Assembly (NCBI GenBank): GCA_022605405.1 | Contig: JABYQQ010000005.1 | Coordinates: 2,170,001-2,234,000, forward strand | Source of the DNA: Earliella scabrosa | Lineage: Eukaryota > Basidiomycota > Agaricomycetes > Polyporales > Polyporaceae | Reading direction: 5' to 3' | DNA: 64,000 bases | Shown: positions 1 to 14,130 of the stretch, piece by piece | How positions within the stretch are numbered: the stretch's first letter is position 1 | Layout of the letters: every line of letters begins with the position of its first letter | The notes under the pieces: model-generated | What the model saw: the letters and a program-made list of their open reading frames with translations, nothing else | Told to the model about the DNA's origin: nothing | Databases searched by the model: none | Program-made: the position numbers and the translations under genes

Positions 1-525
1 GGCAATGAATAGGAATATGAGACCCTAAAGAGCAGGTCAGAGCGTGTGCGAGGTATATAGGGAAGAAAGGGTCTTACCAGCAGTGGCCATCGTAAGATTA
101 GATAGAGCCACTCGTGGCCCATGTGAGAAGGTCGAGATGGACGTCTCCGTCTTGAACTTCCACGTAAGTGCTCGGAATATACACGACAACTTGACCAGCA
201 CGCACTTCTTGACCTTCAGGTTGACCGGCGCAAAATCCGACAGCGCAGACACCTTCCGTACGCGGTGTCCATGAGGCGGAAAGGCGAGTTGTTGTGGCCC
301 GATCACTGGACTATTCGGCACCTCCGTGAAGTCGCTCAGCATCGCAGTGTCGTCGGCATTGAGCGCCTCGCAGAACTGCTGCAAGTGTCTGCCTCCCCAT
401 GTTCCACGTTCATGTCCGTCCGTCCTCGTCGCGCAGAGATACACTTACCGCTCGTCCACATAATCCAGCTCGAATGGGGACGGTTCTTGGATACCGCCAG
501 TGCGATTCCGGTAGTGTTGGGGCAT
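1..525 (-). CDS. 5' part of an integral membrane protein, possibly a patatin-type triacylglycerol lipase (partial, runs off the window)
   Basis: Four exons fit in consistent phase on the minus strand: 525-449, 388-206, 156-78 and 24-1, with canonical donors and acceptors. The ATG at 525 opens a polar cytosolic tail of about 100 residues. A basic stretch (RRRR near residue 88) is followed by HEWLYLILRWPLL running into GLIFLFIA at the window edge, which looks like the start of a transmembrane helix. I recall a basic tail followed by RWPLL and a membrane helix as typical of the N-terminus of fungal Tgl3/4/5-type lipases (DUF3336 plus patatin). The catalytic GXSXG region would lie outside the window, so the assignment is a family-level guess. 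The gene itself is well supported by splice phase. Confidence 0.45.
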
Positions 526-1876
526 GGAAGTAAAGTTGCGTCAAGCAGTGAGGAGTGTACAGTACAGCAGAAGGGACGAGAGAGCGACTGGACTGCCGGA
601 TGGCGGCGTAGAGACTGAAACGTTTGGGGTAGACACTGTCGACTGCAACGCCCGTGGCTCATGCGCGATAGCGCCCGAGGTCCCGTGACGTCACTCCGGG
701 CCGTGAGGAATCTGAGGATGAGTCGGCTGGCCGGCGGCGTACTGTAAAGCTTCGCCCGCAAGTTAGAACGCACATTCGACGACTCTTCCCACTCAGTGTC
801 ACACTCTGGACGTTGCCCCGCTGTCTACGCATGGTCAGAAGCTTCTATCCCTGTGAAAGCACGTCTCCTGGTCAACTCAGCTTGACACCATGCGACAAGT
901 TGTACCTGGAGAGATACTCTACCGTCGACACCGCACTCCATGCCACGATCAACCTGGATGATATCGATGGGAACGACTGGCCGTCACTTAACCAATAACG
1001 AGCGTGGTGAACGATTGAAAAGTGAGTATATACGCTCCAAGTAATCTATGATGCAGGTGTATGGAGTACGAGCTCTATCATGTGCATGTTCCTACGTAGC
1101 CCCGTTGGTTCCCTGTATCATAGTTTGTATTGAACTCGCCTCGCTGATGAGCCCAAGATATTTTGGGCTCGGAGACTGCGCCCGTCGGCGGGGTATCAAT
1201 GATCTAACAATAGCTGCGGGTTCCAGCCGACTTCCACAACCTCGTCCCAATGTAGGGTGTCCGCCGCCTTCCCCAGTTAAAATCTCCTCCAGAATGGACC
1301 ACCTTGTCACATTAGCGGAATGGTCTTGATACAGCCGTTAAATATGGCATCCTTCAGGTGCGGCTCAAGCTCAATCCACTACTGCGGCACCACAGACCCA
1401 CTGCGCCCTGACGTCCGTTCTCTTCTTAGTGAGTAGTTGAAACCCAGAAGCAGTTCGCAGGTGAAAGAAGGCAGCTTCCATCGCGCATTTTGTGCCTCAC
1501 GGATACACTGGACTGTGATGTCTCCGGTATGCGATGGAACTCTCGTTGCTCGTGTCAGAAATAGAGGCAACCCTCCCTACGACCGTGCGCGCGAGCTGGA
1601 GGAGTATCAAGATATCCACTGGTCCCGGTGACAGTTGCCTCATGCAGTCCATGCATGTGATGATCGAGGAGATGTCCGTCCAGTGGCGAGTGTGCCCGCC
1701 CAATATTCTCCCCGTCGTGAAGGTGGTTATTTTTGGATGGTGACATCAGTCCATCCGGACCATCCCCTCTCTCTATATATAAACCCCAAACAGCTACTGT
1801 CCGACCCCCCAGTCCTGCACTCACCTCTCCCCTTCACATCTGCTCACCACCTTAACAGTAAACTCTCTACGACATC
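526..1876. other. Intergenic region between divergent genes
   Basis: About 1.35 kb with no ORF that extends by splicing into a recognisable protein. It holds the upstream regions of the minus-strand membrane protein and the plus-strand CipC gene. A perfect 8-bp inverted repeat with a 6-nt loop lies at 1149-1170, and a TATA box at 1774. Confidence 0.6.
1774..1783 (+). promoter_or_regulatory. TATA box of the CipC gene
   Basis: TATATATAAA lies about 95 bp upstream of the CipC ATG, followed by a pyrimidine-rich leader. A strong TATA box fits an inducible gene. That it drives this gene is an inference from position. Confidence 0.6.
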
Positions 1877-2356
1877 ATGGGTTGGTTCGACAATGACTCT
1901 GACGAGGCCAACGCCTACGACCAGGTCAGCACCCCCCGACTCCTCAAATGACCTCGTTCACAGAACATCCGAATGCAGGTCGTCAATGCCCCTCACGAGG
2001 CTAAGCTCTCCCACGAACTGATCGCTGCGGCTGCATCGTACGAAGTATGAGACCTATCAGCCTCTCCGGGATGTGTGGCTGACTTGCCCACTACAGGCTG
2101 CCAAAGCGTACGAAAAGCACTGTGATCGCAACGGCAAGCCCCAGAGCCATGAGAAGGCAAAGGAAATCATGGCTGGTTTCGCCGGTGCCTTCATTGACCG
2201 CATGGTCGAAACCAAGGGTGTACGTATAGCCGCACTCGACATAGTGCTCCCACCGACTCACGTTCGAATTTCTAGCTTGACTTCATTGACCGCGAGCGTG
2301 CCCAGAGCCACGCGAACAGCAAGTTCGATGACGTCGTCACCCCTGACAACTACTAG
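1877..2356 (+). CDS. CipC-like stress protein (DUF3759)
   Basis: Exons 1877-1924, 1979-2044, 2097-2219 and 2276-2356 give a 105-residue protein opening MGWFDNDSDEANAYDQ and containing SHELIAAAASYEAAKAYEKH, then GFAGAFIDRMVETKGLDFID. This matches the small fungal CipC family closely in length and conserved segments; the founding member was found as a concanamycin-induced protein in Aspergillus. The biochemical role is unknown. Members are reported as highly expressed under stress, in dikaryons or during wood growth. There is no signal peptide, so it is probably cytosolic. The upstream TATA box and the CT-rich leader before the ATG suggest strong inducible transcription. Confidence 0.93.
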
Positions 2357-2982
2357 GAGGATACGTGTACATTTGAACGCCATGTACCATAATCCATGTC
2401 ATCATCAACCATGAGATTGCAGCATCGCTGGTATCTGAGAGCTCGCCGCGGCCGGTGCAAATTGAGCCACGTTCGTTGGGTACCTATGAGCGCCAAGCAT
2501 CTGCTCGTACAGCGTTGAAGTGGGGTAGGAAGTGCCTATCCGGGAAACATTGCTGCCCGTTCACGTTCACGCAACTGATTCCTGGGGACTTGTCAAGGAA
2601 GTTGAAGCATCATTTGCAGCAATTGATGGGTCGCAGCCTGAACGTGGGCCTGGTTTGACAGCGATTATGCAGTTGGGCAGATGAGCTATGTATAGCAAGA
2701 CACCCATTGGGTGCTATGCCTAGAGTGGCCGAGGTTGCTGCAGAGTCGCTCTAGACTAGTACTGAGAGTCCGACTCCCGCCACCGACGCGTCGAGGACTT
2801 GAACTGAGAACTCTACGCGCTCGGTCACAGTACGTCATCGTCACGAGTCCGAGTCACAGCCACCTCGCCTGGACAAGTCGAGTTTCCCGAGATGATGAGC
2901 AGAGGTCCACAGGCAGCGTGTTATGACTCCCACCGCCTTCTCTCCTTCATCCCTTTTCTAGGCCTGCTGCCTCTCGTGTGCC
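2357..2982. other. Intergenic region, nothing recognised
   Basis: About 620 bp between two plus-strand genes. A stretch near 2725-2830 carries tRNA-like words (TGGCCGAGG, and GTTCAAGTCC on the other strand), but no cloverleaf pairing can be drawn. The last part must hold the promoter of the downstream mitochondrial kinase. Confidence 0.55.
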
Positions 2983-4920
2983 ATGTCATGGCATGCCCTC
3001 TCTTCCACACCCATGCTGCTCGCCGGTAGAGCCCAGCCTAAAACTTTGCCAACTCAAGCTCGTGCCTTCATGCCCGCTCTACTTCCCTCGACCACCGGTC
3101 AACAGTGCTGTTCAAGAGGCATGCGCAGGATATCGACCGCGGTACACTTCTATCAGAACAGGCAGCTGGAGGCGTATGCGTCGAAGCCCGCAACACGATT
3201 GACGCTACGGCAACTGGTATGTTTTCGTCCATCCATGGAGAGTGAAAGGAGGTTAGACTAGTCGTGCAGGTGTTCTTTGGCAAGTCCATGAACGAGGAGC
3301 GTTTGATCAAGGTGCGTCTACGTTACAAGCTTGGTCAAAACAACTATCTATATGCACGTATTACGCAGAGCGCAAACTATGTCCGGACGGAATTGCCCAT
3401 CCGGATCGCACACAGACTGCGAGACATGCAAGCACTCCCCTACGTCGTGGTGACGCAGGAGGGTGTGGCCAAGGTGTACGAGGTACGCACAACAGTCATA
3501 CTCCCTTGTGCCCAGCGCTAAGAGCATCTACAGCTGTATTGGACTGCCTTCGACAAGTATGCCCTTCGATTCAGAGACATGATGAGGCGCGTAACCTACG
3601 AGGCAGGTTCCGTCGATATCCGCAAATCAACACTCTGGCAGAGAACGACAAGTTCTGCGAGTTCGTGCGTGATCTCATGGCTGAGCAGTGAGTGTCCACC
3701 CTGCCGCGTAAACCTCGCAGGAACCCATCATGTTTCAGCAAGTCGGTGATCCCAAACCTCTCCTTGGGACTATCCCTCTCATCGCCATATATCCTTCCGG
3801 ACCGCCTGGACGCGTTCATGCGGAGAATGCTCGTCTCACGAATATCACGACGGGTGCTCGCAGAGCACCACATAGCGCTCACGAAAGCATTGAACAGTCC
3901 GCACGACTCGGAACAAGGGAAGGAGAGCGTGGGTATTATCAGCACGGGGCTGAGGGTGAAGGACTGCATTGACAGCTGCACGCGACATCTGCGGAGTCGA
4001 CCATACAATGTGGACGAAGACGCCCTCAGCGGTCCTTTGAGCAAGGCTCCTTGGTCAGAAGTCATCGTAGACGGGCATGTGGATACCAAGTTTGCATATA
4101 TCCGAGATCACCTAGAGTGAGTATCATGCAGTGAATGTCGATGAGGGGCTGACAGATTTCGGTCGACAGATATATTATCTTCGAACTGCTGAAGAACGTA
4201 CGCACGTCTATCGCGTTTGGGGTTCCTGCTTCTGACGTGTGTCCTGGCAGTCCTTCAGAGCGACCCGGTTGAAGCATTCAACAGCGCCGGTTCTACCACC
4301 TGTTCGTGCTACGGTCGTCGAAAGCGAGAAGTCAGTCTGCATTCGTATATCTGACCAAGGTATATTCCTCGCCTCTGCCTGAAAGCGAACACGCCCTCAC
4401 GGACTACCCACTGCCCTAGGCGGTGGGCTTGTATCTCCCGAGATCAAGTCGCCTTCGGACCTGTTCTCCTTCTCTCACGTACGCAACGCGGGGCGCCTCG
4501 CCGACACTCGGCTCGGCGCGCTGCGCACCGTCAGCACAAGCATGCGCGGGATGACAGCAACCGTGTCGGAGCAACTTCACCAGTGGCAGCAGCAGCCTGG
4601 CACGGGGGGTGAGATGTCCATGGACGGGATCAGCCCGCATCCACGCATAGGTATCGGGCTCCCGATGAGCAACATATACGCGACGTATTTCGGCGGGTCG
4701 TTGGAGCTGGTCAGCCTTGACGGGTATGGTGAGTGTACGAGACACCTGATGGCATTCTCAGAGAGACTTACGTTATTCCGGCAGGGACGGATGTGTTCGT
4801 CCAGCTGCCAAAGCTGGTACGTACAAATGTTGACGGCTCTCCGCTCGTGCTGGGTTCCTTGCTGATAGTGTGCTGCTCGCGTTTATTCAGGGCACTAATC
4901 TAGAGGGGATCGAGTTATAG
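2983..4920 (+). CDS. Mitochondrial pyruvate / branched-chain 2-oxoacid dehydrogenase kinase (PDK/BCKDK family)
   Basis: Eleven exons (2983-3216, 3270-3311, 3369-3482, 3534-3556, 3607-3687, 3739-4116, 4170-4197, 4251-4359, 4420-4728, 4785-4816, 4891-4920) encode 459 residues. The N-terminus is basic and lacks acids, as in a mitochondrial presequence. YASKPATRLTLRQLVFFG (about residues 65-82) opens the BCDHK adaptor domain. The H-box region RISRRVLAEHH is at about 199-209. The ATPase has an N-box FELLKN (295-300), a G1 box SDQGGG (about 334) and a G2 box GIGLPMSNIYATYFGG (414-429). Such kinases phosphorylate the E1 alpha subunit of the pyruvate or branched-chain dehydrogenase complex in the matrix and switch it off. 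Which complex is targeted cannot be decided from sequence alone. Exon 4 is a 23-nt microexon that gene callers may miss. Confidence 0.92.
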
Positions 4921-5547
4921 CATGAACACTCGGCCCGGAGATTCATGTGGTAGAGGTGCCGCCACTACCTACACGTGCGCTCGCAGGTGTGTGCGGTAGA
5001 TGTATATTCGTGTTGTAAACTGTATCAGCGGCGTGGGGGTTCGCGAGTAATGCCGGTAGGGTGCCTCGGTATCTCTGTCGAGTGAGCACACGCCGGGTGG
5101 ATCTCGGAACTGGCAACTGGGGAACACGATTAGGCGCAGGAGGTGAGACGGTGGATGTGGACTGGTCGATCATCTTGTGCTGCCATGGCCACTAGTACTA
5201 CGCCTGCGGACAGCTCTCGGATGCCGAATGGATACGCGGGGATGAATGCAGTCGAGGTCGAGTCACAGCACCCGCTACCAAGATGACATCGAGGCAAGAG
5301 CGGTGCAGGACAAGTGCACGATCGCCTGGGACCTTCGGCGTCTGACGCAACTGACAACTGTCAGGGCTAGCTGGTAAATGACGCTCGAGGCTATGTTGGT
5401 GGCAGATGAACGAACAAATGCACCTCCTCGAGCTCCCTGCCCTCTCGCATTCTCTCTCATCCGTTCCTCTACCATTTCTTGCCGCCAAAACCCTGCCTCT
5501 GCTTCCATTCCTCCAACTTCTTCTGTGATCGCTACTGCTGAAGCGCT
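4921..5547. other. Intergenic region, nothing recognised
   Basis: About 630 bp between two plus-strand genes. The final 150 bp are strongly pyrimidine-rich (runs of CTCTC and CCTCT before the next ATG), typical of a fungal promoter and leader. No coding signal was seen. Confidence 0.6.
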
Positions 5548-7155
5548 ATGAGCGATCCCTCATACGATCCCCCACCATCGCCGCCGCCGCCTTCATACGA
5601 GATATCGCAACACGAATTTGATCAGAAGACATCGCGTATCCTAGAGCAGAGCGCGGCAGAACCCCCACCGCGCCGCGTCGACAAGGATGGGTTCGAGATA
5701 TGGGACGAGGCAGTCTTTGAGGCTCAGGTCGCGTTGAACACTCTCTCGCTCGGTCAGTCATCCCAGTCCAACGGCAAGGCTGCGGTTGTCACCCCCGCCC
5801 ACTCGCGCCAGGGCAGTGTCGCGTCAAGCAGCGCAAACCACGCATCCCCGCCCCCCTTCGTGCCTAGTTCGCAGTATGGCTCGAGCTACCCGCCAGAGAA
5901 GCCGAGAGCGCGACGGCAGCTTCCTCAATTGCCGAGCGCAGGGGGCGCCTCTGGCCATGGATCGCGAGCGGGCTCAGATTCGGGCTCATCACTCTCTCCC
6001 CCTTCATCGCCCCCACAGTCAGTAAGGCCAACGCGTGTGAGCAGGCGGGCCCCTACCAAGGAGCGGCCATCATGGTACGCGGAGGCAGGCTTAGGCGGGA
6101 CCTCGCCCCCAATGTCCCCACTACAATCTTCTGCAAGCAGTTCATCCGGCTCATCCTCTGCGCAACAGGAGCGCCCTCTCCGCCGCCAGCTTACCGTCTT
6201 CAACAACACCGAGCGCGAGATCACACCCCCACCCGAATTCACGGCCGTGGGTCCATCGCTTGATGGACCGCCATACGAGACGATCGTGATGACGTACGAA
6301 GGCGAGCCACCGCCTCCTGCAGCTGGCATCCTTGAGCCTCCCATCTTCGCGACCCCACCGCCCCCAGGAGACTTCGCGACCCCTCAGCCCCAGCGCGCAC
6401 GCACACCCGCATCGACTGTTGCGTCGCACGCACCTGTTCCTCGCCCCAGTTCTGGGCGACCTCATCCACCTCACGCGCAGAGCTTACCCCAGCGCACAAG
6501 CCATGCGACGCCATCGCCCCGGCCGCATGCGGTTCATGCACAGTCGATGCCTGCTGGTTCCTCTGTGTCCATGAGACGTGATGGGGCGGCGCTCCGCGCG
6601 AGCGCGTTCGAGCCGGCTGGACAGCTGTCCAATGCTCCGAGGCTTTCGTTCAATCCCCAAATGGCATATACCAAACCCGTCGCGCCTACCATGGCTGCAC
6701 GATCTGAGGACGCGGAGCTCCAGGCTGTGAATCCGACTGCGTTCTACAGGTGAGCATCGCACTGTCCATCATCAGGTCAGAGTGCGGTCTGCTCACGGTT
6801 TTGAAGCACTGCTATATCGGCGCAGTACTCATTCAATGTCCCTGCCCACATGCGAAGACCAACTCAGCATGCTCAGTAGGTGTTGTCCTTGTACGTACAA
6901 TCGATCCGGTTGCTTAATGACCGTGTATGCAGGTCGAACCAGTCTCAACAGTATGCCTCAGCTGCAGCCCCGCTCAACCCATACGGGTCCACAACGAGTC
7001 TTGCTTCGGACAAGACTGTTGCACCCGTCGCTTCTCCTCGACCGAGCTATGCATACGGGCAAGCAAACTTTCAGGAGGGACCTCACAACTCCGCGGCCCC
7101 ATGGGCACACGGCGCCGCCCAGCAGAGCTGGCCGTCCGCGGGAGGATATTCATAG
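5548..7155 (+). CDS. Proline/serine-rich protein with PPxY motif, function unknown
   Basis: Exons 5548-6749, 6807-6875 and 6933-7155 give 497 residues. The second exon is placed by phase and yields the smooth reading STAISAQYSFNVPAHMRRP. The N-terminus carries PPPPSYEISQHEFDQKTSR, with a PPxY-like PPSYE that could bind WW domains such as that of the Rsp5 ubiquitin ligase, followed by a short conserved-looking segment DKDGFEIWDEAVFEAQ. Everything after about residue 80 is low-complexity Pro/Ser/Ala/Gln with no recognised domain, signal peptide or membrane segment. It is likely a disordered scaffold or adaptor. It lies only 250 bp upstream of the NDR kinase gene on the same strand. A link in function is only a possibility. 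Confidence 0.75.
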
Positions 7156-7408
7156 CGCTTGCGAAGGACAGAGGACATCGCCCCTCGCTCCTTGAACATA
7201 CCATCTTGCAAGTAACGACATTGCGCATCTATTTTGAATGTACCGCTAGAGCATCGGAGTCTATTGTATCCTTGGTACTTCTTCCATTGCAATTGCAGCC
7301 GTAGTTGAGCAGAACTTGCGTAGCCAGCCTGAGGGAGAGAGGAGCGCGTACCGATCATCATCACGTGACACCAATTAAGAGAGGCGGTTTAAAGCTGGTC
7401 GAGAGGAC

Positions 7409-9377
<1,969 letters not shown>

Positions 9378-9914
9378 GCACGGTCGCTGTCCTGTCTCGT
9401 GCCCTTTCTCCCTTCCTACCTACCGCTGCGGCTTCGCAGCTTGTCTTTTCGTCGTCCTGTCTGCACGGATTCTTCCCTTTCGATGGCGTTGTAACATATC
9501 TCACAAGATCAGCATCACGTAGTAGCGGCCTTCCTTACACACCGCACGTTCGTTACGACATGTTCATGACAGGTTCCCTCTTCTCTCCCTGCTTCGAACC
9601 ACTGCACACAGAGCGCACGTACATACAATGAATCATCCGAAGGTCAAATGGCATCTGGTTCCTGTGGGTAGCTACATACATGGGCGGATGGGGCAGAGTG
9701 TCTCATAAATAGTGCGAGTAGATCGTGGATATGCTGGCTGGTGATACAGTGGTGTGTGCGGAGAAGAAGCGGACGGCGCTTGGAAGGAAGCGTTACACAA
9801 CTATCCCATGATTTACAATAGAGCATGTCATCTAGAGAGTGTGGTCTTGCAATTGCGGGCGTCGGATCGTCGTACAATGGCTGGTAGAAAGTGTGGATCG
9901 GAGATCGACTGCGT
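9378..9914. other. Intergenic region between convergent genes
   Basis: About 540 bp holding the 3' ends of the NDR kinase (plus strand) and the PX protein (minus strand). No coding signal was found in either strand. Confidence 0.6.
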
Positions 9915-12900
9915 TCAGCGGTGCACCACCAGGTTCGGTCTCATCTGTAAGGCGGAAAGGACGTCGTGAGTAACCGCGGACGCTACTCTGCCCATACTCA
10001 GCAGGCAGACGCACCATCTCCACGAACAGCGGAAGAAGCTTCGGGATGTGCTCGAGCTCCGGGGGCTTCGGGCCCGCAGGGGCCTTCTTCGGCTTCTGTG
10101 GGGACTTGGCCTTCGCCGGCTTTCCGTGGTTCCTGTCCGCGAGCTTCTCCTGCTGCCGAGCCGAGCGGGGAGCTGCCGGCGCGGACGTCGGCGGCAACGG
10201 TGGGGGCGGAGGCAGGTCCTTGAACCGGGACGACGCCGGAGGGGCGCGGTGCGACATAGACGACAGCGAGCGGGACCGTTCGCGGGTGCGCGGAGGGACA
10301 GGGGGCGGCCTGTCCTCCTGCGGGACGTCTGCGGAGTGGCGCACGGGTTGTGGTGCGATGCCGGGATGTGAGCGCGGTTGCCGTGCTTTGTAGGTGGCAT
10401 AAGCGGGATGGGCGAACGTTTGCGAGCGCGAGGGTGGCCGGAACCGCACGTCGTCGACCGATACCTGTTTGCCGTCGGGATGCGGCGTCGCGTCGCGTTC
10501 GGTCTCGCCGCCGCTCGCGCTGTCCGTCTCGTCGCTATCGCTGTCGCCCGACGAGTCATCCGAGCCGGAACCCGAGGTGCCCGAGCCGGAGCTGGACTCC
10601 TCGCCGTCGCTCTCGTCCTCCTCGTCGTCTGTCTCCTGCGCGGCGAGCTCTTCCGCGTCGCCCGTGACAAGGTCGCCAAAGCTCAGGTCCCGCACGACGC
10701 CATTGACGAGCTGCGCCGCGGCCTCGTCTTCGGCGTCTGCGTCGTTCATGCCCTGTGTGCGGCCAAACCGTCTCCGGAGCTTCGCCTCGTACGCGACCTT
10801 GAGCTTGTAGTGATACAAGGCGATCTCGTCCACCTCGCGCATGATGTTCTCGCGCTCGGGGCCCATGTGGGGCAATAGGAACTCGAGCGACATGCGCTCG
10901 CCGACGCCGTCCCGCATGAGCGTGAGGAAGAGCTCGATCCAGCGCATGAGCCCGGTGAAGAGGCCCTCGCCCTTCGAGTGGACCTTGTGCACGAAGGTGT
11001 AGAATGCTTGCTCGTGCCGTTGAATGAGATCAATGAAGATCTGCACCGTCTTTGCTGGGTCCGTTTGGCTCACTGCGGGGATCCAGGCATCAGCACACGA
11101 CACGTGCGGGGAAGACGTGAACGTACACTCTTCAGTTTGCTCGACGGTGCGGATGAGGTCGTTCATGAAGTTCTGCAAATCGCCTAGCGAATCTGCGATG
11201 CTTGCAGCACGGTACACCTGCGCTAGGGGGGCGTAGAAGATCGTGATGATGTCCTTCAGGAGTTCCGCTGTAGACCCCTTGCATCCTCGCTTAGAACGCG
11301 CGCATGATCCACAAATAGACACACAAAACATACCTGGAAGATGAGTTCAATGAGCTGCTCCCTGTCCTTGAGGCGCGCATACAGCTTCGCAAGCACGCTG
11401 AGGTCCTCAAACAGCCAGGCCTCCTCGTCTTGCGGGCCCTCGTCGTCATCCGAGTCCGCGAGCGACTCCACGTACTTGGTGTAGGCCTTGTGTGCACGAT
11501 GGGCGTACATGACGCGTTGCATCTGAGCGCGCGAAAGAGCCGGCTGTTCGCCAGAGCGGAGGACCACGGCGAGTACGTGCATATTCTCGGATGCTGCAAA
11601 GTAGAATCGTGAGCCTCGACCTTTGGTGCCCGACGATATCTCAGTCTCCGACGCACCAGCATCTGCCTTGTACACAGCCTGTATCTCCCGAGGCGCATAC
11701 ACATACAGCCGGACCTTCTCGCACATGACCGGATCCTCGACCTTCTCCTTCACGGCTTCGATGTCCTCCTCGATGCCCTTGACCTCCTCCATGAGCTGGC
11801 CGGTGAACATTCTCTGCAGGAGACTCCGGCCGCCAAACGGCTGAGCGAGGAAGAGGTCGAGCACACCGCGGATCATGCCCATGGGATTGCTGATCTTGAG
11901 TGCGGCCTTGAGCATGAAGTAGGGCATGAGTCCGTGTATGCGCTTCAGGCCTGCAAAGGTCTCGGACGCATTGTCAGCTGCGACGAAGTGGTGGAAGACA
12001 GTCGACGCTAATCTGCGTAATCCCCGGATCGGTCGTGAGCATGCGCACTCCGGAAGGCATGGCATGGCAACAACATACGATATTCGCGCCCATTCGAGCA
12101 CAGCCTGGTAGCTTGGAGGGAGTTTGCGGACGTCCGGAGTCTCCTTGATAGTGGCGAATATGTGCGTCAATCCATCTGCAGCAAGGTTGCCTGTTAACTC
12201 GATTGGGTCACCCTGCGGTGGGCGGAGGACCCACCCTTGCCGAGCAGCTCGCCCTTGACGCTTCGTACCGTCTCTCGAAGCCCATCCACTCGCGCAGTGA
12301 TCTCCTTCGCGAACCGCATCCTCCCATCCTCTCTCATCCGATCAGCTTCCTCGCGCCTCCTCGCATCCGCCAATTCCTCCTCAGACAGTCTCGTAGGGCC
12401 GTTGAGCAGGAACGACTTCAGGACGGGCGATGAAGCAAAGACAGACGATGACAGAAGCGAGTGTAGGTACGACCGCAGAGTTAGCCGATTCTTCTCTCTG
12501 GATAGACGCGAGGCCTGCTGGGAGAGTCCGCCGCCGCTGCCGCCATAGCTAGATGTAGGGCTCAGTGGTGAGCCGATGCTGAATGAATCGGCGCTGGAGT
12601 TGCGGTCGGTGTCGTAGAGATCGTCCATGCCTCTTGGCCGGGGTAGCTTGGTCGGCGTGCGGCCCATCTGGGATTGCATTGGGCTCACTGGCGGAACGGA
12701 GGGCATGCTGCGAGAGGGTACAGTGAAGCCCATGGACGACGCAGTTGACGGAGGAGAGGGATATGCTTGTGAGGAGGATGGAGCGTATGTAGGAGAGGTC
12801 ACTGTAACGTTGACATAGCTGCGATCCTTCGGAGGAGGTTGAGGGACTATTTCGTCTGGATGGGCTTTCCGAAGCTCGTCTGCGAGCGTCCGGAAGTCTC

Positions 12901-13838
12901 CATATCGACGGGAGACAAACACTTCTATGTGACCTCTTCTGCGGGTACGGATGATGAACTCCTGGAGATATCATAACATGCATTCAACATCGCTATCTGG
13001 GTATACTTATCCGTTGATGCGGACGCACCTCATGTACCTTGCTGCGCATACGCTTCTTCTCGGTTACGGACCGGACACATACGACGTTAACATCGAAAGT
13101 ATCCTTCAACCTCTTCTCTCTCGCGGCGCGTTTCCTCGCGAGCACCTCCAGACGATTGAGATCTGACTGTGTCAGCCGCACGACCTCTTCGGGCTCGGCT
13201 AGCTTGGTAGCACTAGTCAATAGCATGGACAGATTCCTCTCCAGCTTCGTGAGCAAGCGGTGTCGGGTCGCCTCTTCGGAATCTTCGGGATTCTCATCGA
13301 GTACCGATGTTGGGGAGAGATTTCGAGAGAGGAGGGAGGCAAGGAAGGGCTGCACCTTGTCTGGAAAGAAATCCTTGGGCGCCGAGGCTAGGAAGGGGAA
13401 GGAGAGGACGAAACGACGGAAGAAGAATCGGAGGAAGGGCAGATCCAAGTGTGGCGCATCCTTCGGAGGAGGGGTGAACGGTTGACCAAGGTAGGAGAAG
13501 GGTGATACGTTGTTTGTCGGCGCGGTGACTAGGGCATCAAGCTCTCTCTGGAACTGTAAATGAACAAGCTCTTTCTTCAGATAGTGAGCACGGATGGGTG
13601 TGAGCTCTGTGGGAGATGCGGAGGTGGAGGCAGAAGATGCGACTTGTGGAGGTGCAGAGCTTGGTGGATCGGCCGGTTCCTCGTGGACGGGGGACTCGAC
13701 GAGAGGAGAAGCGAGCGGGGTCGAGAAACGGACGTCATCGGAGTCGGGAGATGAGGGGAGATCTGTGCGCAGGGCGAGCGGGGCGTCTGGGACGGAGCGG
13801 GTGGGACGGGGCGGGCGGAGAGAGTCGGACCTCTGCAT
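9915..13838 (-). CDS. PX-domain protein with N-terminal PXB and C-terminal DUF3818 (yeast Ypr097w type)
   Basis: Seven exons on the minus strand (13838-13029, 12961-12235, 12175-12079, 12012-11334, 11277-11127, 11072-10015, 9944-9915) give 1183 residues. Residues about 130-250 (HYLKKELVHLQFQRELDAL onward) form the PXB domain. A PX domain follows from about 250 (VNVVCVRSVTEKKR, then FVSRRYGDFRTLADELRKAH) but is interrupted by a Ser/Pro-rich insert of over 100 residues before its second half (RLTLRSYLHSLL). DUF3818 follows, with an acidic Ser/Glu insert and a C-terminus KLLPLFVEMMRPNLVVHR. The family binds lipid membranes; yeast Ypr097w (Lec1) has been linked to sterol distribution. Start: the ATG at 13838 is preferred over an upstream in-frame ATG at 14150, which would add a non-conserved leader overlapping the neighbouring gene. 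One intron is inferred from a frame change at 12176-12234. Confidence 0.88.
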
Positions 13839-14130
13839 CGGAGAGGACGATGATGAGAGAGAGAAAGACGGCGAGGAGGCCAGGAAAGGCGTCGTCGGGA
13901 GGAGGACGGCGGCGGGGCGGCAGGAGAACGCAAGCGGAACTGCCGAGGCGGTGATTGCGTCAGAGCGACACAGCCACGTGAAATGTCCGATCTGTGCCTC
14001 TTTTCGCGACCGACAATGGACTGCTGCTGATCGTCCGGGGTGTGTGTGAATGAATGCATACAGTACACGGTCCTCTCTCTCCAGCCCTCTCTCCTGCCTC
14101 TGCCTCTGCGTCGCCCGCCCTCGCCCGCGC

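Noticed and set aside
2725..2830. tRNA-like words (TGGCCGAGG; GTTCAAGTCC on the minus strand)
   Set aside because: No acceptor, anticodon or T-stem pairing can be drawn around either word on either strand.
9915..10679. 254-codon Arg/Ala/Ser frame opposite in phase to the PX gene
   Set aside because: It is a shadow frame of the acidic-Ser and Pro-rich exon of the PX gene.
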